This document shows, piece by piece, positions 29,686 through 39,444 of a DNA stretch of 64,000 nt. The DNA is taken from positions 186,001-250,000 of the forward strand of contig NZ_FOMH01000002.1 of the NCBI RefSeq assembly GCF_900112575.1, read 5' to 3'. The first letter of the stretch is position 1. Each line of letters starts with the position of its first letter. The notes beneath the pieces are model-generated. The model searched no databases. It had not been told where the DNA came from and saw only the letters and a list, made by a program, of their open reading frames with translations. Source of the stretch: Flavobacterium phragmitis (GTDB lineage: Bacteria > Bacteroidota > Bacteroidia > Flavobacteriales > Flavobacteriaceae). The position numbers were made by a program, and so were the translations under genes.

Positions 29686-31111
29686 CAGAAATATAAAATA
29701 CGCAGGCATCGCCTGCGTATTACTCTCTATCGTTGGCTGTAAAACTCCTGCTATAGTAGAAAAAAATGAAAACAAAACAGTACCCGAAACTTACGCTAAT
29801 AACAGTTTAGACACGCTCAATACCGGAAAAGTAAAATGGAAAACTTATTTTACGGATGAAAACCTGAACAGTTTGATTGATATTGCACTGAAAAATAATC
29901 AGGAGTTAAACATTACACTTCAGGAAATCGAAATTGCAAAAAGTGAAGTAAAAGCCAGAAAAGGAGAATACCTGCCGTTTGTAGGTTTTAGTGCAGGTGC
30001 TGATGTCACTAAATCCGGAAGATATACAAGCACAGGCTCAGGTGAAGCTACAACAGAAATTATGCCTGGTAAAGAAACACCGGACCCGCTTCCAAATTTT
30101 CGCTTTGCCCTTACATCAAGCTGGGAAATAGATATTTGGAACAAACTTCATAATGCTAAAAAAGCGGCTTTGAATCGTTATTTAGGTTCTATTGAAGGAA
30201 AGAATTTTGTAGTTACCAATCTGATTGCAGAAATAGCAGATTCATATTACGAACTTTTGGCTTTGGACAATCAACTGGAAATTATAAGACAAAATATTGA
30301 TATCCAAACCAATGCCTTAAAAGTCGTAAAAATACAAAAAGAAGCGGCAAGGGTAAACGAACTGGCTGTAAGAAGATTTGAGGCGCAGATTTTAAGCACG
30401 CAGAGTCTGCAATTTGAAATACAGCAGCATATAACCGAAACGGAAAATAAAATCAATTTCCTATTGGGGCGTTTTCCTCAGAAAATTGCCAGAAACAGCG
30501 ATACTTTCAGTACTATAGCTCCTGCAGATATTCATGCCGGAATACCTTCCCAGCTTCTGGAAAATCGTCCCGATATTAAAAAAGCAGAAATGGAGCTAAT
30601 TGCTGCAAAACTCGACATTAAGGCCGCTAAAGCTAAATTTTATCCATCGCTGGGCATTTCAGCAGGAATTGGTTATGAAGCTTTCAATGCCAAGTATCTG
30701 CTGACTTCTCCAGAATCTCTATTGTATTCCATTGCGGGCGATTTGGTTGCTCCTTTAATCAACAGAAATGCTATTAAGGCTAGTTATATTACTGCAAGCG
30801 CCAAACAAATTCAGGCAGTTTACAATTATGAAAGAACTTTGGTAAACGCTTATGTTGAAGTTGCGAATCAGCTTTCTAAAATTCAAAATACAGCACAAAG
30901 TTATGATTTGAAGTCAAAACAGGTTCAGGCTTTAAACGAGTCTGTACAAATATCCAATAACCTTTTCAGTTCTGCGAGAGCAGATTATATGGAAGTTTTG
31001 CTAACTCAGAAAGATGCTTTAGAATCTAAATTTGAACTTATTGAAACCAAAAAACAGCAGATGAATGCCTTTGTAAATGTTTACAGAGCATTAGGAGGCG
31101 GCTGGAATTAG
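29669..31111 (+). CDS. Outer-membrane efflux channel (TolC/OprM family), lipoprotein
   Basis: The 480-residue product has a lipoprotein signal (YAGIACVLLSIVGC, Cys near residue 24). It shows the two OEP repeats of the TolC family: WKTYFTDENLNSLIDIALKNN with helical ITLQEIEIAKSEVKARKGEYLP, SSWEIDIWNKLHNAKKAAL, then LLENRPDIKKAEMELIAAKLD and AKFYPSLGISAG. TolC channels form trimers that span the outer membrane and periplasm. It starts inside the end of the pump gene (17-base overlap) and ends 25 bases before a strong terminator, so it closes the efflux operon. Nothing unusual is seen. Confidence 0.92.
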   Translation: MKMKNNRNIKYAGIACVLLSIVGCKTPAIVEKNENKTVPETYANNSLDTLNTGKVKWKTYFTDENLNSLIDIALKNNQELNITLQEIEIAKSEVKARKGEYLPFVGFSAGADVTKSGRYTSTGSGEATTEIMPGKETPDPLPNFRFALTSSWEIDIWNKLHNAKKAALNRYLGSIEGKNFVVTNLIAEIADSYYELLALDNQLEIIRQNIDIQTNALKVVKIQKEAARVNELAVRRFEAQILSTQSLQFEIQQHITETENKINFLLGRFPQKIARNSDTFSTIAPADIHAGIPSQLLENRPDIKKAEMELIAAKLDIKAAKAKFYPSLGISAGIGYEAFNAKYLLTSPESLLYSIAGDLVAPLINRNAIKASYITASAKQIQAVYNYERTLVNAYVEVANQLSKIQNTAQSYDLKSKQVQALNESVQISNNLFSSARADYMEVLLTQKDALESKFELIETKKQQMNAFVNVYRALGGGWN

Positions 31112-31136
31112 TAGTTTTCATTTTTATTTATTTTTG

Positions 31137-31170
31137 AAAAAGAGACCTGTTTTTCAACAGGTCTCTTTTC
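31137..31170 (+). terminator. Rho-independent terminator of the efflux operon
   Basis: AAAAAGAGACCTG at 31137-31149 pairs with CAGGTCTCTTTT at 31158-31169 around an 8-base loop. The T-rich 3' arm forms the tail. Confidence 0.85.
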
Positions 31171-31278
31171 TGCTTTCCGCTTAATCCCGGATCAAATTTA
31201 AAATTAATCCAGCTGTATAATTCCTAAGCGTATGCCCTTGAGGCGATAGAGTCTGTCCGCAATCTTCCGTTGCATCTA

Positions 31279-31700
31279 TCATGATTTTATCAGCTCTGCA
31301 TCATTTTCAGAGGCCGTTAAAAAATAATTGAGATAATACATTCCATCTTTACCAGCTATTGCCAATTTGGCCAGCCTCTGCAGATCATGCAACTTTCGGC
31401 TTAGAATTTTAATTCTGCACTGTTTCCAGACCGCTTTTATCCTGATTGCCTGTTTTGTTTTCATTTCTGTGCTCTTTCAGCAGATCCTTCACGCAGGCCA
31501 TATTTTAAAACATTAGCTTCTTTTTCCCGATAGTAGCCTCATCGGCCATCCGAAAGGTTTTCCACTATAATTCCAGCAGTTGGAGCTGCAAGGGTGTATT
31601 TTTTCCCATCCTTTTCATAATAGGCGCCTGTACAATAGTAATTGCTGGCCTTTCAGGTAAGATACGCCTGTAACTTCCATCCACTTGAGACGGAATTGCA
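31279..31700 (-). pseudogene. Decayed gene remnant of unknown function
   Basis: The 31171-31999 gap holds no intact gene. Protein-like minus-strand segments occur in different frames. YYEKDGKKYTLAAPTAGIIV (near 31620-31560) leads, after a stop, to YYREKEANVLKYGLREGSAE (near 31530-31480). A frame change then gives KILSRKLHDLQRLAKLAIAG and YLNYFLTASENDAELIKS, ending at 31279. Read together this is the C-terminal ~130 codons of a broken gene. An ORF of 61 codons at 31279-31464 is its last intact piece. Family not recognised. The part from 31700 to 31999 is similarly degenerate and I cannot support anything in it. Confidence 0.4.
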
Positions 31701-31999
31701 TAAGGGGACGCAATATCGTGTTGAGATGTTGCTCAGATGCACGCTATTTTTTTCTTAACAATGCATCATTCCTGTTCTGATTAACAGTATTTCAATTTCC
31801 TGTTCTGCTATGTTATGACTTCTTTTATTGGCAGTGAATGCCTGACATTCCGGAAAGCGGGACTGTTACTGAAAATTATTTCTATATCCAGGCATTAGTA
31901 TAAAGGCAACAGTTTACCTAGAGCTAAAAGCAGAAGTTCACACCATTAGGGCTTCTGCTTTTTGGCAACAAAAATAAATAAACGACTGTTTTCCAACTG

Positions 32000-33742
32000 C
32001 TACATAATCAGCCTTACCCCACCGAGTTCTGACACCCGATAGGAGAATTTATCCCCTGGAGAAGCGATGAACATAAAGTTTTTTGGGATTGCCCATTCTT
32101 TGGAAAGCTTATCTATAAGATCCGGACCGAATATTCCAATAAGCTCGATAAACTCTATATGAATCTCGGGATAAGCCCTGTCAAGCACTTCAAGATCTTT
32201 TTTAAGTTCTTCATTGCTATTCCCCTCATGATGGACATTTACAATCTTAAGCCTTCTGGTAGTCTCATTGTTCTGCACATACTGCATTACTTTGTTTAGT
32301 ATCGCCACGTCATCCCCTTTTGTAAAAAATACAAATTCCTGGGAATGGATTTTATGCTGTAATTTTCGCAGATAGCGGTTACTTATAATGGCAAATCTGC
32401 GGACAGGTTCATAGAAATATTCCAAAATATCGACCATAGTCTGTATCAGCATGGATCGATTTAGCATAATGAGTACAAATAAAGCTGCTGGCACTAGATA
32501 ATTAATGAAAGTGTAAAAAGCCGTCTTATTTAGAAGAATATTTCCTGCAAATCCAATTATTATAAATGCTATCGCAACCACTACCGCTATTCCCCTTGCT
32601 TTTTCAGGTCTGGGCAGTTTTCTGCGCTTTATTTTCAGAAGCAGATTTCCAATTCCAAAAAGCGCCATAACGGCAAGAAAAGAAAAAGTGTAAACACCGG
32701 CCAATGATTCAAGTCTCCCTTTAGTAACGGCCATAACAGACAGGCAGAGCACCAGAAAGCTGACTATGATCCTGTAGCTTGATCCCCTTTTGTTTTCTTT
32801 AAGAAAATAATTAGGCAGTATACGGTCCAGAGTCATTCTTTTAAGAAGTCCTGATACCCCTACAAAAGAAGTAAGAACTGCTCCGCACAAAACAAGAACT
32901 GCATCAATGGAGATCAGCCATGAAAGCCATTCTCCGCCTGTGGCATGCCCCATATACGATAAAAGCGATTCCTTATGCTCTCCAAGACGGGCAATAGGTA
33001 TTATTGCAATTAACAGAAGGGCAATCACAGGATTAAAAAAACTGACAATCGCCCACATATTCCTGAGGGTTTTAGGAAATACCCCTGCCCTTTGTTCTTC
33101 CACAAAATTAGCAGAACTTTCAAAACCTGAAATACCAAGCATTGCTGCCGAGAAGCCCAAAAAAAGCGTATATAAGATACCATTTGAATTCAATGGCAGT
33201 TCCCAGTTAAGATTAAAAGTATTTAATCCATTGTTTAAAACGAAAAAAACTGAAAATACTACAAGGAGTATCAGTGTAACCAAATGAATTACAAATATGC
33301 ACACAGCGACTGTAGCCGATTCGCCTATTCCTATAATTGCAAGCATGGTAAATAAAACCAATACGACTGCCGCCGCAATAAGGATATTGAGTCCGTCAAA
33401 TATGGTATGGAGATAGTGCATGGCCTCGGTGGCTGATATAACTGCTGTTGTCATATAGGACAGTACGGTCAGAATAGCGGCAAATGAAGCTATTTTTTTT
33501 GTTGATGTATTAAGCAGCACATTATAAGCTCCTCCGTTAAGAGGCAGTGCGCCAACAACTTCACCATAAATTTTCCGAAAAAGCAGCAGCACAAATGCTA
33601 CAATTAAAAGTGAGATCCAAGCATACTGGCCTGCATAACCAATGGTAAGAGCAGAGACGTACAGACAGGAAGAGGTAATGTCATTGCCGCAGATGGCAGT
33701 TGCCTGAAGTTCATTCAGTTTTTTAGCAATATGATTTTTCAT
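32000..33742 (-). CDS. APC-family amino-acid permease with C-terminal cytoplasmic domain
   Basis: The 580-residue product has about 12 membrane segments within the first ~430 residues and a soluble tail. Its start (ATAICGNDITSSCLYVSALT) and the segment GAYNVLLNTSTKKIASFAAI match the amino acid-polyamine-organocation superfamily. LGFSAAMLGISGFESSANFVEE is the typical substrate-site helix. The last ~140 residues (KHKIHSQEFVFFTKGDDVAI, ..VHHEGNSNEELKKDLEVL) resemble a universal-stress-like regulatory domain. Substrate unknown. It is transcribed alone, with ~470 bases between its start and the divergent mechanosensitive channel gene. Confidence 0.85.
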   Translation of the reverse strand: MKNHIAKKLNELQATAICGNDITSSCLYVSALTIGYAGQYAWISLLIVAFVLLLFRKIYGEVVGALPLNGGAYNVLLNTSTKKIASFAAILTVLSYMTTAVISATEAMHYLHTIFDGLNILIAAAVVLVLFTMLAIIGIGESATVAVCIFVIHLVTLILLVVFSVFFVLNNGLNTFNLNWELPLNSNGILYTLFLGFSAAMLGISGFESSANFVEEQRAGVFPKTLRNMWAIVSFFNPVIALLLIAIIPIARLGEHKESLLSYMGHATGGEWLSWLISIDAVLVLCGAVLTSFVGVSGLLKRMTLDRILPNYFLKENKRGSSYRIIVSFLVLCLSVMAVTKGRLESLAGVYTFSFLAVMALFGIGNLLLKIKRRKLPRPEKARGIAVVVAIAFIIIGFAGNILLNKTAFYTFINYLVPAALFVLIMLNRSMLIQTMVDILEYFYEPVRRFAIISNRYLRKLQHKIHSQEFVFFTKGDDVAILNKVMQYVQNNETTRRLKIVNVHHEGNSNEELKKDLEVLDRAYPEIHIEFIELIGIFGPDLIDKLSKEWAIPKNFMFIASPGDKFSYRVSELGGVRLIM

Positions 33743-33935
33743 AAAAATTAAAGGTTATTATCAGCTATGGCTTAAGGCTTTTAAACCTTTATTTTTTTTT
33801 ATAAGGCTTAATACCTCTAATCACAAAGTTAAGCCTAAATTAATAATTTACCCAACAAAAGCTCTAAAAGTCCAATAAGGCTGATTCATCTGCTATCTGA
33901 AAATATTCAAAAAATAGAAGTATTCAGAATTTTTC

Positions 33936-33966
33936 TTGGAATCGGTTTTTTATATGGGTAACTTTG
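33936..33966 (+). promoter_or_regulatory. Bacteroidota-type promoter upstream of the MscS gene
   Basis: TTG at 33936-33938 and TAACTTTG at 33959-33966 are 20 bases apart, a good match to the TTG-N17-23-TAnnTTTG pattern. The leader to the ATG at 34217 would be ~245 bases, which is long; a second, nearer promoter is possible. Nothing else is apparent in 33743-34216. Confidence 0.4.
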
Positions 33967-34216
33967 AAAATACTAATTATCAGTTCACCTATTGCAAAAT
34001 TGTAGTTGTGTAAAAATAATTCGTTGCTGCTTATATCAATAACCGTTGATCTAATATTTATCATTATTTCCTAGCTTTCACTGTCTTGAGACAGCACTCT
34101 TTGAGCTTTTTTCAACTAAAAATATTGATGGCAAAATTTGCATCTATTTTATGCTTCTGTAATTGAAGGTGTTCCATTAGTTTAATCTTTTTCAATCGAA
34201 ATATTAAAAATTTTCT

Positions 34217-35275
34217 ATGGATATCTTAAAAACAACCTTTTTAGACAACACTATGATAAGCTGGCTAATAGCAGCCGGAATAATAATAGCTTCTGTAATT
34301 ATTGTCAAGACTGTCAGAGCTACCGTAATTAAAAGGCTTAATCGCTGGGCTATGAACACCAAGACTACCTGGGATAATTTTATTATCGAAGTGGTAGATA
34401 AATCTGTGCTGCCTATATTGTATATCACTGCTTTTTATTTTGCATTGCTCACACTTAAGCTTCCAGAGGACATTGCTAAAGTCATCCATACCGCCTACAT
34501 GTTTGCTTTTACATTTTTTGTCCTTAAAATTATCAGTGCCGCCTTTAAAAAATTTGTATATTCTTTTATCCAGAGATCCGAAGAAAGCGAAAGCAAACAA
34601 AAACAGGCAGGGGGGCTTATTGCCATTGTCAATATTATTATATGGATTTGCGGCATTATATTCCTTATTGATAATATGGGCTACAACGTCACTACGCTTA
34701 TTGCAGGACTGGGTGTCGGAGGTATTGCAATTGCCCTTGCTGCACAAGCCGTTCTGGGGGATCTTTTCAGCTATTTTGTCATCTTTTTTGACCGACCTTT
34801 TGAAATTGGCGATTTCGTGCAATTGGGATCTGACAATGGAGTGATAGAATATATTGGCATCAAGACCACACGTATCCGCACGCTAAGCGGAGAACAGCTG
34901 ATCTGCTCCAATACGGACCTTACCAATTCCAGATTGAGAAACTATAAAAGAATGGAAAAAAGACGTGTTGTTTTTTCTCTCGGGGTTACCTACCAGACCA
35001 CGCATTCCCAATTATCAGAAATACCTAAAATTGTAAGGGAAGTTATATCCTCAAAGCCCCAGCTCCAATTTGACAGAGGGCACTTTTCGGGATACGGCGA
35101 TTTCAGCCTGAATTTTGAATTTGTGTATTACGTGCTTGATGCGGATTATAACCTTTATATGGATAACCAGCAGGAGGTCTATCTTGAAATTTTTTCTGCT
35201 TTTGAGAATCGGGGTATCGATTTTGCTTATCCTACCCAAACCATCGTTATGGACAAAGAATCCAGATTGAACTGA
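34217..35275 (+). CDS. MscS-family mechanosensitive ion channel
   Basis: The 352-residue product has N-terminal membrane helices (ISWLIAAGIIIASVIIVKTV and others to ~residue 170). The pore helix and β-domain signature of MscS follow: LIAGLGVGGIAIALAAQAVLGDLFSYFVIFFDRPFEIGDFV (residues ~170-210) and IKTTRIRTLSGEQLICSNTDL. A C-terminal αβ domain comes after. MscS channels open on membrane tension and release solutes during hypo-osmotic shock. The neighbouring BCCT carrier, which imports osmolytes, is 170 bases downstream on the same strand. Together they form an uptake and release pair. Confidence 0.92.
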   Translation: MDILKTTFLDNTMISWLIAAGIIIASVIIVKTVRATVIKRLNRWAMNTKTTWDNFIIEVVDKSVLPILYITAFYFALLTLKLPEDIAKVIHTAYMFAFTFFVLKIISAAFKKFVYSFIQRSEESESKQKQAGGLIAIVNIIIWICGIIFLIDNMGYNVTTLIAGLGVGGIAIALAAQAVLGDLFSYFVIFFDRPFEIGDFVQLGSDNGVIEYIGIKTTRIRTLSGEQLICSNTDLTNSRLRNYKRMEKRRVVFSLGVTYQTTHSQLSEIPKIVREVISSKPQLQFDRGHFSGYGDFSLNFEFVYYVLDADYNLYMDNQQEVYLEIFSAFENRGIDFAYPTQTIVMDKESRLN

Positions 35276-35447
35276 ATGGCATTCTGTTTAAATTCTCAAT
35301 TCCGGCTATAATTCTAATACGCTTTACCAAAATTCGAAGCAGCGCTGAAACTACCACTTAAGGCTGTATTCAGTAATGCAGATTTCTAAACAAGGACATA
35401 CGAGCAACAATGGAAGCTATCTGATCAGTCTGCATAAAACTCTTAAT

Positions 35448-37439
35448 ATGGAAAAAAATAATAAAAAAACAACTTTTGATAAAGGAGTCACCATTCCCGG
35501 ACTGCTATTTATTTTGGGAATCTGCGCATTTACAGTGTTATTTCCCAAACCAACTGAAATAATACTTGAAAATATTAAAAATTTCATTTTTATAAATCTG
35601 AACTGGGTTTACGTCTGGTCCGTTACAATATTTGTAATCTTTCTGGTATATCTCATGTTCAGCAAGTATGGAAGCATCAAATTGGGAGATAATGACAGCA
35701 GGCCTGAACATTCTTTCTTCTCTTGGATATCCATGCTTTTCGCGGCGGGAATGGGAATCGGTCTGATGTACTTTGCCGTTGCGGAACCTATGTCCCATTA
35801 TTCTGATGATGCATTTGCTGCCGATCAATACATCAATCAGGCAAAAAATGCGCAATTATATACTTTTTTTCACTGGGGCATTCATGCCTGGGCAGTTTAT
35901 GGCCTGGTGGGGCTCTCACTTGCATATTTTACTTATCGCTATCGCCTGCCTCTATCCCTTAGAAGCTGCCTTTATCCGCTCTTAAAAGACAAAATTAACA
36001 GCGGATGGGGCAATGCCATAGATGTTTTTGCGCTGTGCAGCACTTTCTTTGGAATTACAACCACATTAGGTTTCGGAGTAGTGCAGATTAATTCAGGCCT
36101 TAAGGCTTTAAATATAGTATCCGACACTAACTTCATATCTCAGGTGAGCATTGTTGCCGTATTGGTCTCACTGGCTATTTTCTCAGCCATTTCTGGAGTC
36201 AGCAGAGGAATTAAAATTTTAAGCAATATTAATACAACGGCCGCGATAGTCTTAATGCTTTTTGTGCTCATTGCAGGACCAACCGTATATATTATTGGAA
36301 GCTTTACCGAGGGTCTGGGGAATTATATAAGCAGCTTTTTCACCATATCTTTCAACACACACGTGTATGACGAAAAGTCCCTGCCATGGTTTTACAACTG
36401 GACGATATTATATTGGGCATGGTGGATTTCGTGGGCACCATTTGTGGGATTGTTTATAGCGCGCATCTCAAAGGGACGTACTATAAAATCATTTATAGCG
36501 GCAGTACTTCTTCTGCCGACAATATTCAATTTGATTTGGATGTCCGTCTTTGGCAGCAGCGCCATCTGGACAGACTTTCATATAGCCTCAGGAGGACTAA
36601 GCAGCCTGGTAAATAATTCTGAAGCTTTGATGTTCAGCTTTTTGGAGTACCTGCCTTTTCCCCTGATTTCAAAGGCACTGGTTATCATGATTGTAATTAT
36701 ATTTTTTATGACCTCTGCCGATTCGGGAATTTTGGTGATGGACAGCATTGCTACAAAAAACTCTCAATCCTCCCCGACATGGCAGAAAATATTTTGGGGC
36801 GTACTGCTTGCTGCTCTGGCCCTTATGCTTTTAAAGGCGGGAGGGCTGAAAGCACTCCAGACTATGACACTTATAACTGCCCTGCCTTTTGCAGCGATCA
36901 TGCTTTTTATGGCTGCTGCGCTAATGAAAGGCCTCTTTATCGATGACAGATATTACCAGCGCAATTTTTCCGTATCGACCGTACCTTGGTCGGGAAAATT
37001 ATGGAAAGAGCGCTTAAAACAGATTGTTGCTTTCAAAGACAAGCGCTCTGTAGAGGAATTTATTATCATTAAGGCAGAACAGGCCTTTACCGAACTGAAG
37101 GATGAATTTGCTTTGAGGGGAATTCAGGCATCAATCAGATCTTTATCAGATCCTTTTAGTGTGGAGCTCAAAATTTCGCATGATTTGGTGCATAATTTCA
37201 TATACGGCGTTAAGCTCGAATCAAAAATGGTTTCAAATAATCTCGTTGAAGAGCAGAATCTGCCTGAATTCCAAAACAGCAGAACTTACTATCCTAAAAC
37301 TTACTTTGGCGATACCAGAGCAGGATACGATGTGCAATATTTTACTAAAAATGAACTGATCAGTGATGTCCTGAAGCATTACGAAAGATTCATTGATATT
37401 ACTGCAGAGCAGTCAAACGAAATGTTTACCAGTAAATAA
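35448..37439 (+). CDS. BCCT-family osmolyte transporter (choline/betaine/carnitine type)
   Basis: The product from 35448 (MEKNNKKTTFDKGVTIPGLL) is 663 residues with about 12 membrane segments. Family signatures are WISMLFAAGMGIGLMYFAVAEPMSHY, HWGIHAWAVYGLVGLSLAYF, and WILYWAWWISWAPFVGLFIARISKGRT-type text (tryptophan-rich TM8 with a Gly/Arg tail). BCCT carriers import quaternary ammonium solutes, driven by sodium or protons, usually under salt stress. A ~150-residue hydrophilic tail ends it and may sense osmolality. The frame extends 24 codons upstream to 35376, without support. The substrate cannot be told from sequence alone. Confidence 0.9.
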   Translation: MEKNNKKTTFDKGVTIPGLLFILGICAFTVLFPKPTEIILENIKNFIFINLNWVYVWSVTIFVIFLVYLMFSKYGSIKLGDNDSRPEHSFFSWISMLFAAGMGIGLMYFAVAEPMSHYSDDAFAADQYINQAKNAQLYTFFHWGIHAWAVYGLVGLSLAYFTYRYRLPLSLRSCLYPLLKDKINSGWGNAIDVFALCSTFFGITTTLGFGVVQINSGLKALNIVSDTNFISQVSIVAVLVSLAIFSAISGVSRGIKILSNINTTAAIVLMLFVLIAGPTVYIIGSFTEGLGNYISSFFTISFNTHVYDEKSLPWFYNWTILYWAWWISWAPFVGLFIARISKGRTIKSFIAAVLLLPTIFNLIWMSVFGSSAIWTDFHIASGGLSSLVNNSEALMFSFLEYLPFPLISKALVIMIVIIFFMTSADSGILVMDSIATKNSQSSPTWQKIFWGVLLAALALMLLKAGGLKALQTMTLITALPFAAIMLFMAAALMKGLFIDDRYYQRNFSVSTVPWSGKLWKERLKQIVAFKDKRSVEEFIIIKAEQAFTELKDEFALRGIQASIRSLSDPFSVELKISHDLVHNFIYGVKLESKMVSNNLVEEQNLPEFQNSRTYYPKTYFGDTRAGYDVQYFTKNELISDVLKHYERFIDITAEQSNEMFTSK

Positions 37440-37967
37440 GTTGAAAAAGCTGCCCTTTAGGATAATCTTAGTTTTATCCCTGCAATCGAATCAATGATAT
37501 CAGCCCGGCTGCATTGGAAATACTTTTGTGCCGATGTTCGGGACAAAAGATCGCTTCGCAAGTTCTATAGCACTCGGGAAGAAAGCATCTCGGGAAGAGC
37601 AGCTGAAAAATAATGTCAAAAAAAACTGTGCCGGCCTCTGATATCAGATGCCGGCTGACAGTTCCAAATTCCTTGTTAATTTAGTCCGTGCAGAATTATG
37701 CGCTTCTGCACCAGAGGTTTATCGCCAATGCCGCTGTATAATACAAAAAAAAAACGCAGCAGCAACTGCTAGACTGTTAACGAAGTCTATAAAAAGTGGT
37801 GCGAGGCAAAAACAGCTTCAAGGCATAAACCTTCGAAAATTGGCTTTTTTTTAAGTGATACTCTATATTTCTGCTTTTGGATTATTTGCGTAAAAAATAA
37901 ATTACCTTTATCGGGCATTACCGCTTTATGAGAAATTAAAATTTATTTAAGCTTTAAATCCAATCCT
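37440..37967. other. Gap with possible sigma-gene promoter
   Basis: No gene is supported; a 68-codon ORF at 37648-37854 lacks family features. A TTTG box at 37876-37879 and TACCTTTA at 37903-37910 (23 bases apart) lie about 58 bases before the ECF sigma gene and could be its promoter. The match is weak. Confidence 0.35.
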
Positions 37968-38498
37968 ATGAGCCAAGAAGAATTATTGGTATTAATCCGC
38001 AAAAAAGATGAAAGAGCTTTCACCCATCTCTACGATATGTACTCAAAAAGCTTGTTTTCGGTCATAAATGTTCTGGTAAAAAACCGGGAAGAAGCCGAAG
38101 ATGTCCTGCAGGAAGTCTTTGTGAAAATCTGGAAAAATATCGATAGCTACAGTGAAAGCAAGGGCAGGTTCTACACATGGATCCTTAATATTGCAAGGAA
38201 TACATCGATTGACAAGCTGCGGTCCAAAAATTTCAACAACACCCGAAAAAACCTTTCCTCGGATAATTTCGTAAATATGTTAGATGACAGCAATAAATTA
38301 GCTAATAAACTAGATGCAATTGGTATTCAGGAGTTCGTTAAAAAACTGAAACCAAAATGTATTGAGATTATTGATCTGCTGTTCTTTAAAGGATATACCC
38401 AGAAGGAAGCTTCAGAAGAGTTAGCGATACCTTTGGGAACTGTAAAGACACAAAATAGGAACTGTATCAACGATTTAAGAAATTATTTAAAGATATAA
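37968..38498 (+). CDS. ECF-family RNA polymerase sigma factor
   Basis: The 176-residue product shows sigma region 2 (AFTHLYDMYSKSLFSVINVL, EEAEDVLQEVFVKIWKNID, FYTWILNIARNTSIDKLRSK; residues ~18-85). Region 4 (KGYTQKEASEELAIPLGTVK, ~140-160) is its helix-turn-helix for -35 recognition. ECF sigmas redirect RNA polymerase in response to envelope or stress signals. Its stop overlaps the start of the anti-sigma gene (TAATG), so the two are translationally coupled. The pair would normally autoregulate. Confidence 0.92.
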   Translation: MSQEELLVLIRKKDERAFTHLYDMYSKSLFSVINVLVKNREEAEDVLQEVFVKIWKNIDSYSESKGRFYTWILNIARNTSIDKLRSKNFNNTRKNLSSDNFVNMLDDSNKLANKLDAIGIQEFVKKLKPKCIEIIDLLFFKGYTQKEASEELAIPLGTVKTQNRNCINDLRNYLKI

Positions 38499-39286
38499 TG
38501 GAAGTGAAGCAATATATTGAATCAGGCATTTTAGAACTGTACGTTTACGGCCTGCTTACAGAAAAAGAGAACCTGGAAATCGCCGAACTTGCCAGAGGAA
38601 ACCCTGAGGTTAAAAGTGAAATCATTGCTATAGAAAAAGCTCTTTCAGCCTTATCATCAAGCTTCTCACCTTTCTACTCGGTTGCCAATTTCGACAAAAT
38701 AAAAGCGCGTTTAGAGCTTAAACATACTAAAGTTGTCGATATAAAACCAGCATCAAACCTGCCGCAATACTTGGGCTGGGCGGCTGCCGTATTACTGCTC
38801 TTAGGTTTTGGATATCAGACTTTAGAACTGGCAAAATCCAAACAGGCATTCTCTGAGGCTGGAGGCGAGAAAAATAAAATTGAAAGAGAATATGCTTTTT
38901 TAGACCAGCAGAATAAACAGACTGAGAAAAATCTGAGCATTGTGAGAGACATTAAAAACACAAGCGTTGCTCTGGACGGACAATCCATATCTCCGGCATC
39001 ATTTGCAAAAGTGTACTGGAACAAAGAAACAAAAACGACTTATATCGACGCGGCAGGTCTGCCAAACCCACCAAAAGGAATGGTTTACCAGGTTTGGTCT
39101 TTAAAACTAAGTCCGGTGCTTACTCCTACAAGTATTGGTCTGCTGGATAATTTTGAAGAAAACTCTCAAAAAATCTTCGCTGTAAGCCAAACCGATTCAG
39201 CTGAAGCTTTTGGCATCACGCTGGAACCTGCAGGGGGAAGCCTTACACCTACAATGGAACAGCTTTATACTTTAGGAAAAGTCTAA
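38498..39286 (+). CDS. Membrane-bound anti-sigma factor (RskA-like)
   Basis: The 262-residue product has a cytoplasmic N-terminal domain (YIESGILELYVYGLLTEKEN) that fits a zinc-less anti-sigma domain. One membrane helix follows (LGWAAAVLLLLGFGY, ~90-105), then a periplasmic coiled-coil-prone linker (GEKNKIEREYAFLDQQNKQT). The RskA-type C-terminal domain (YIDAAGLPNPPKGMVYQVWSL, ending ITLEPAGGSLTPT) completes it. It would hold the upstream sigma factor inactive until released by proteolysis. One base is shared with the sigma gene. Confidence 0.88.
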   Translation: MEVKQYIESGILELYVYGLLTEKENLEIAELARGNPEVKSEIIAIEKALSALSSSFSPFYSVANFDKIKARLELKHTKVVDIKPASNLPQYLGWAAAVLLLLGFGYQTLELAKSKQAFSEAGGEKNKIEREYAFLDQQNKQTEKNLSIVRDIKNTSVALDGQSISPASFAKVYWNKETKTTYIDAAGLPNPPKGMVYQVWSLKLSPVLTPTSIGLLDNFEENSQKIFAVSQTDSAEAFGITLEPAGGSLTPTMEQLYTLGKV

Positions 39287-39305
39287 TTCTATAAAAATCC
39301 TAACT

Positions 39306-39343
39306 AAAAAGCGCATATTGATCCTTTTCAATATGCGCTTTTT
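39306..39343 (+). terminator. Rho-independent terminator of the sigma/anti-sigma operon
   Basis: AAAAAGCGCATATTG (39306-39320) pairs perfectly with CAATATGCGCTTTTT (39329-39343) around an 8-base loop. Confidence 0.9.
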
Positions 39344-39444
39344 GGGATTCAATGGCGGAACTTTACCCAAATCCCTTAGTCGTAGTAAAAAAATCTAAAA
39401 TCATCGTCAAATTTTGATTTGAATAGTTTCTAATGATAATATTT

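Noticed and set aside
37648..37854. 68-codon ORF before the sigma gene
   Set aside because: Low-complexity Lys/Ala text, no start context, no recognisable domain.
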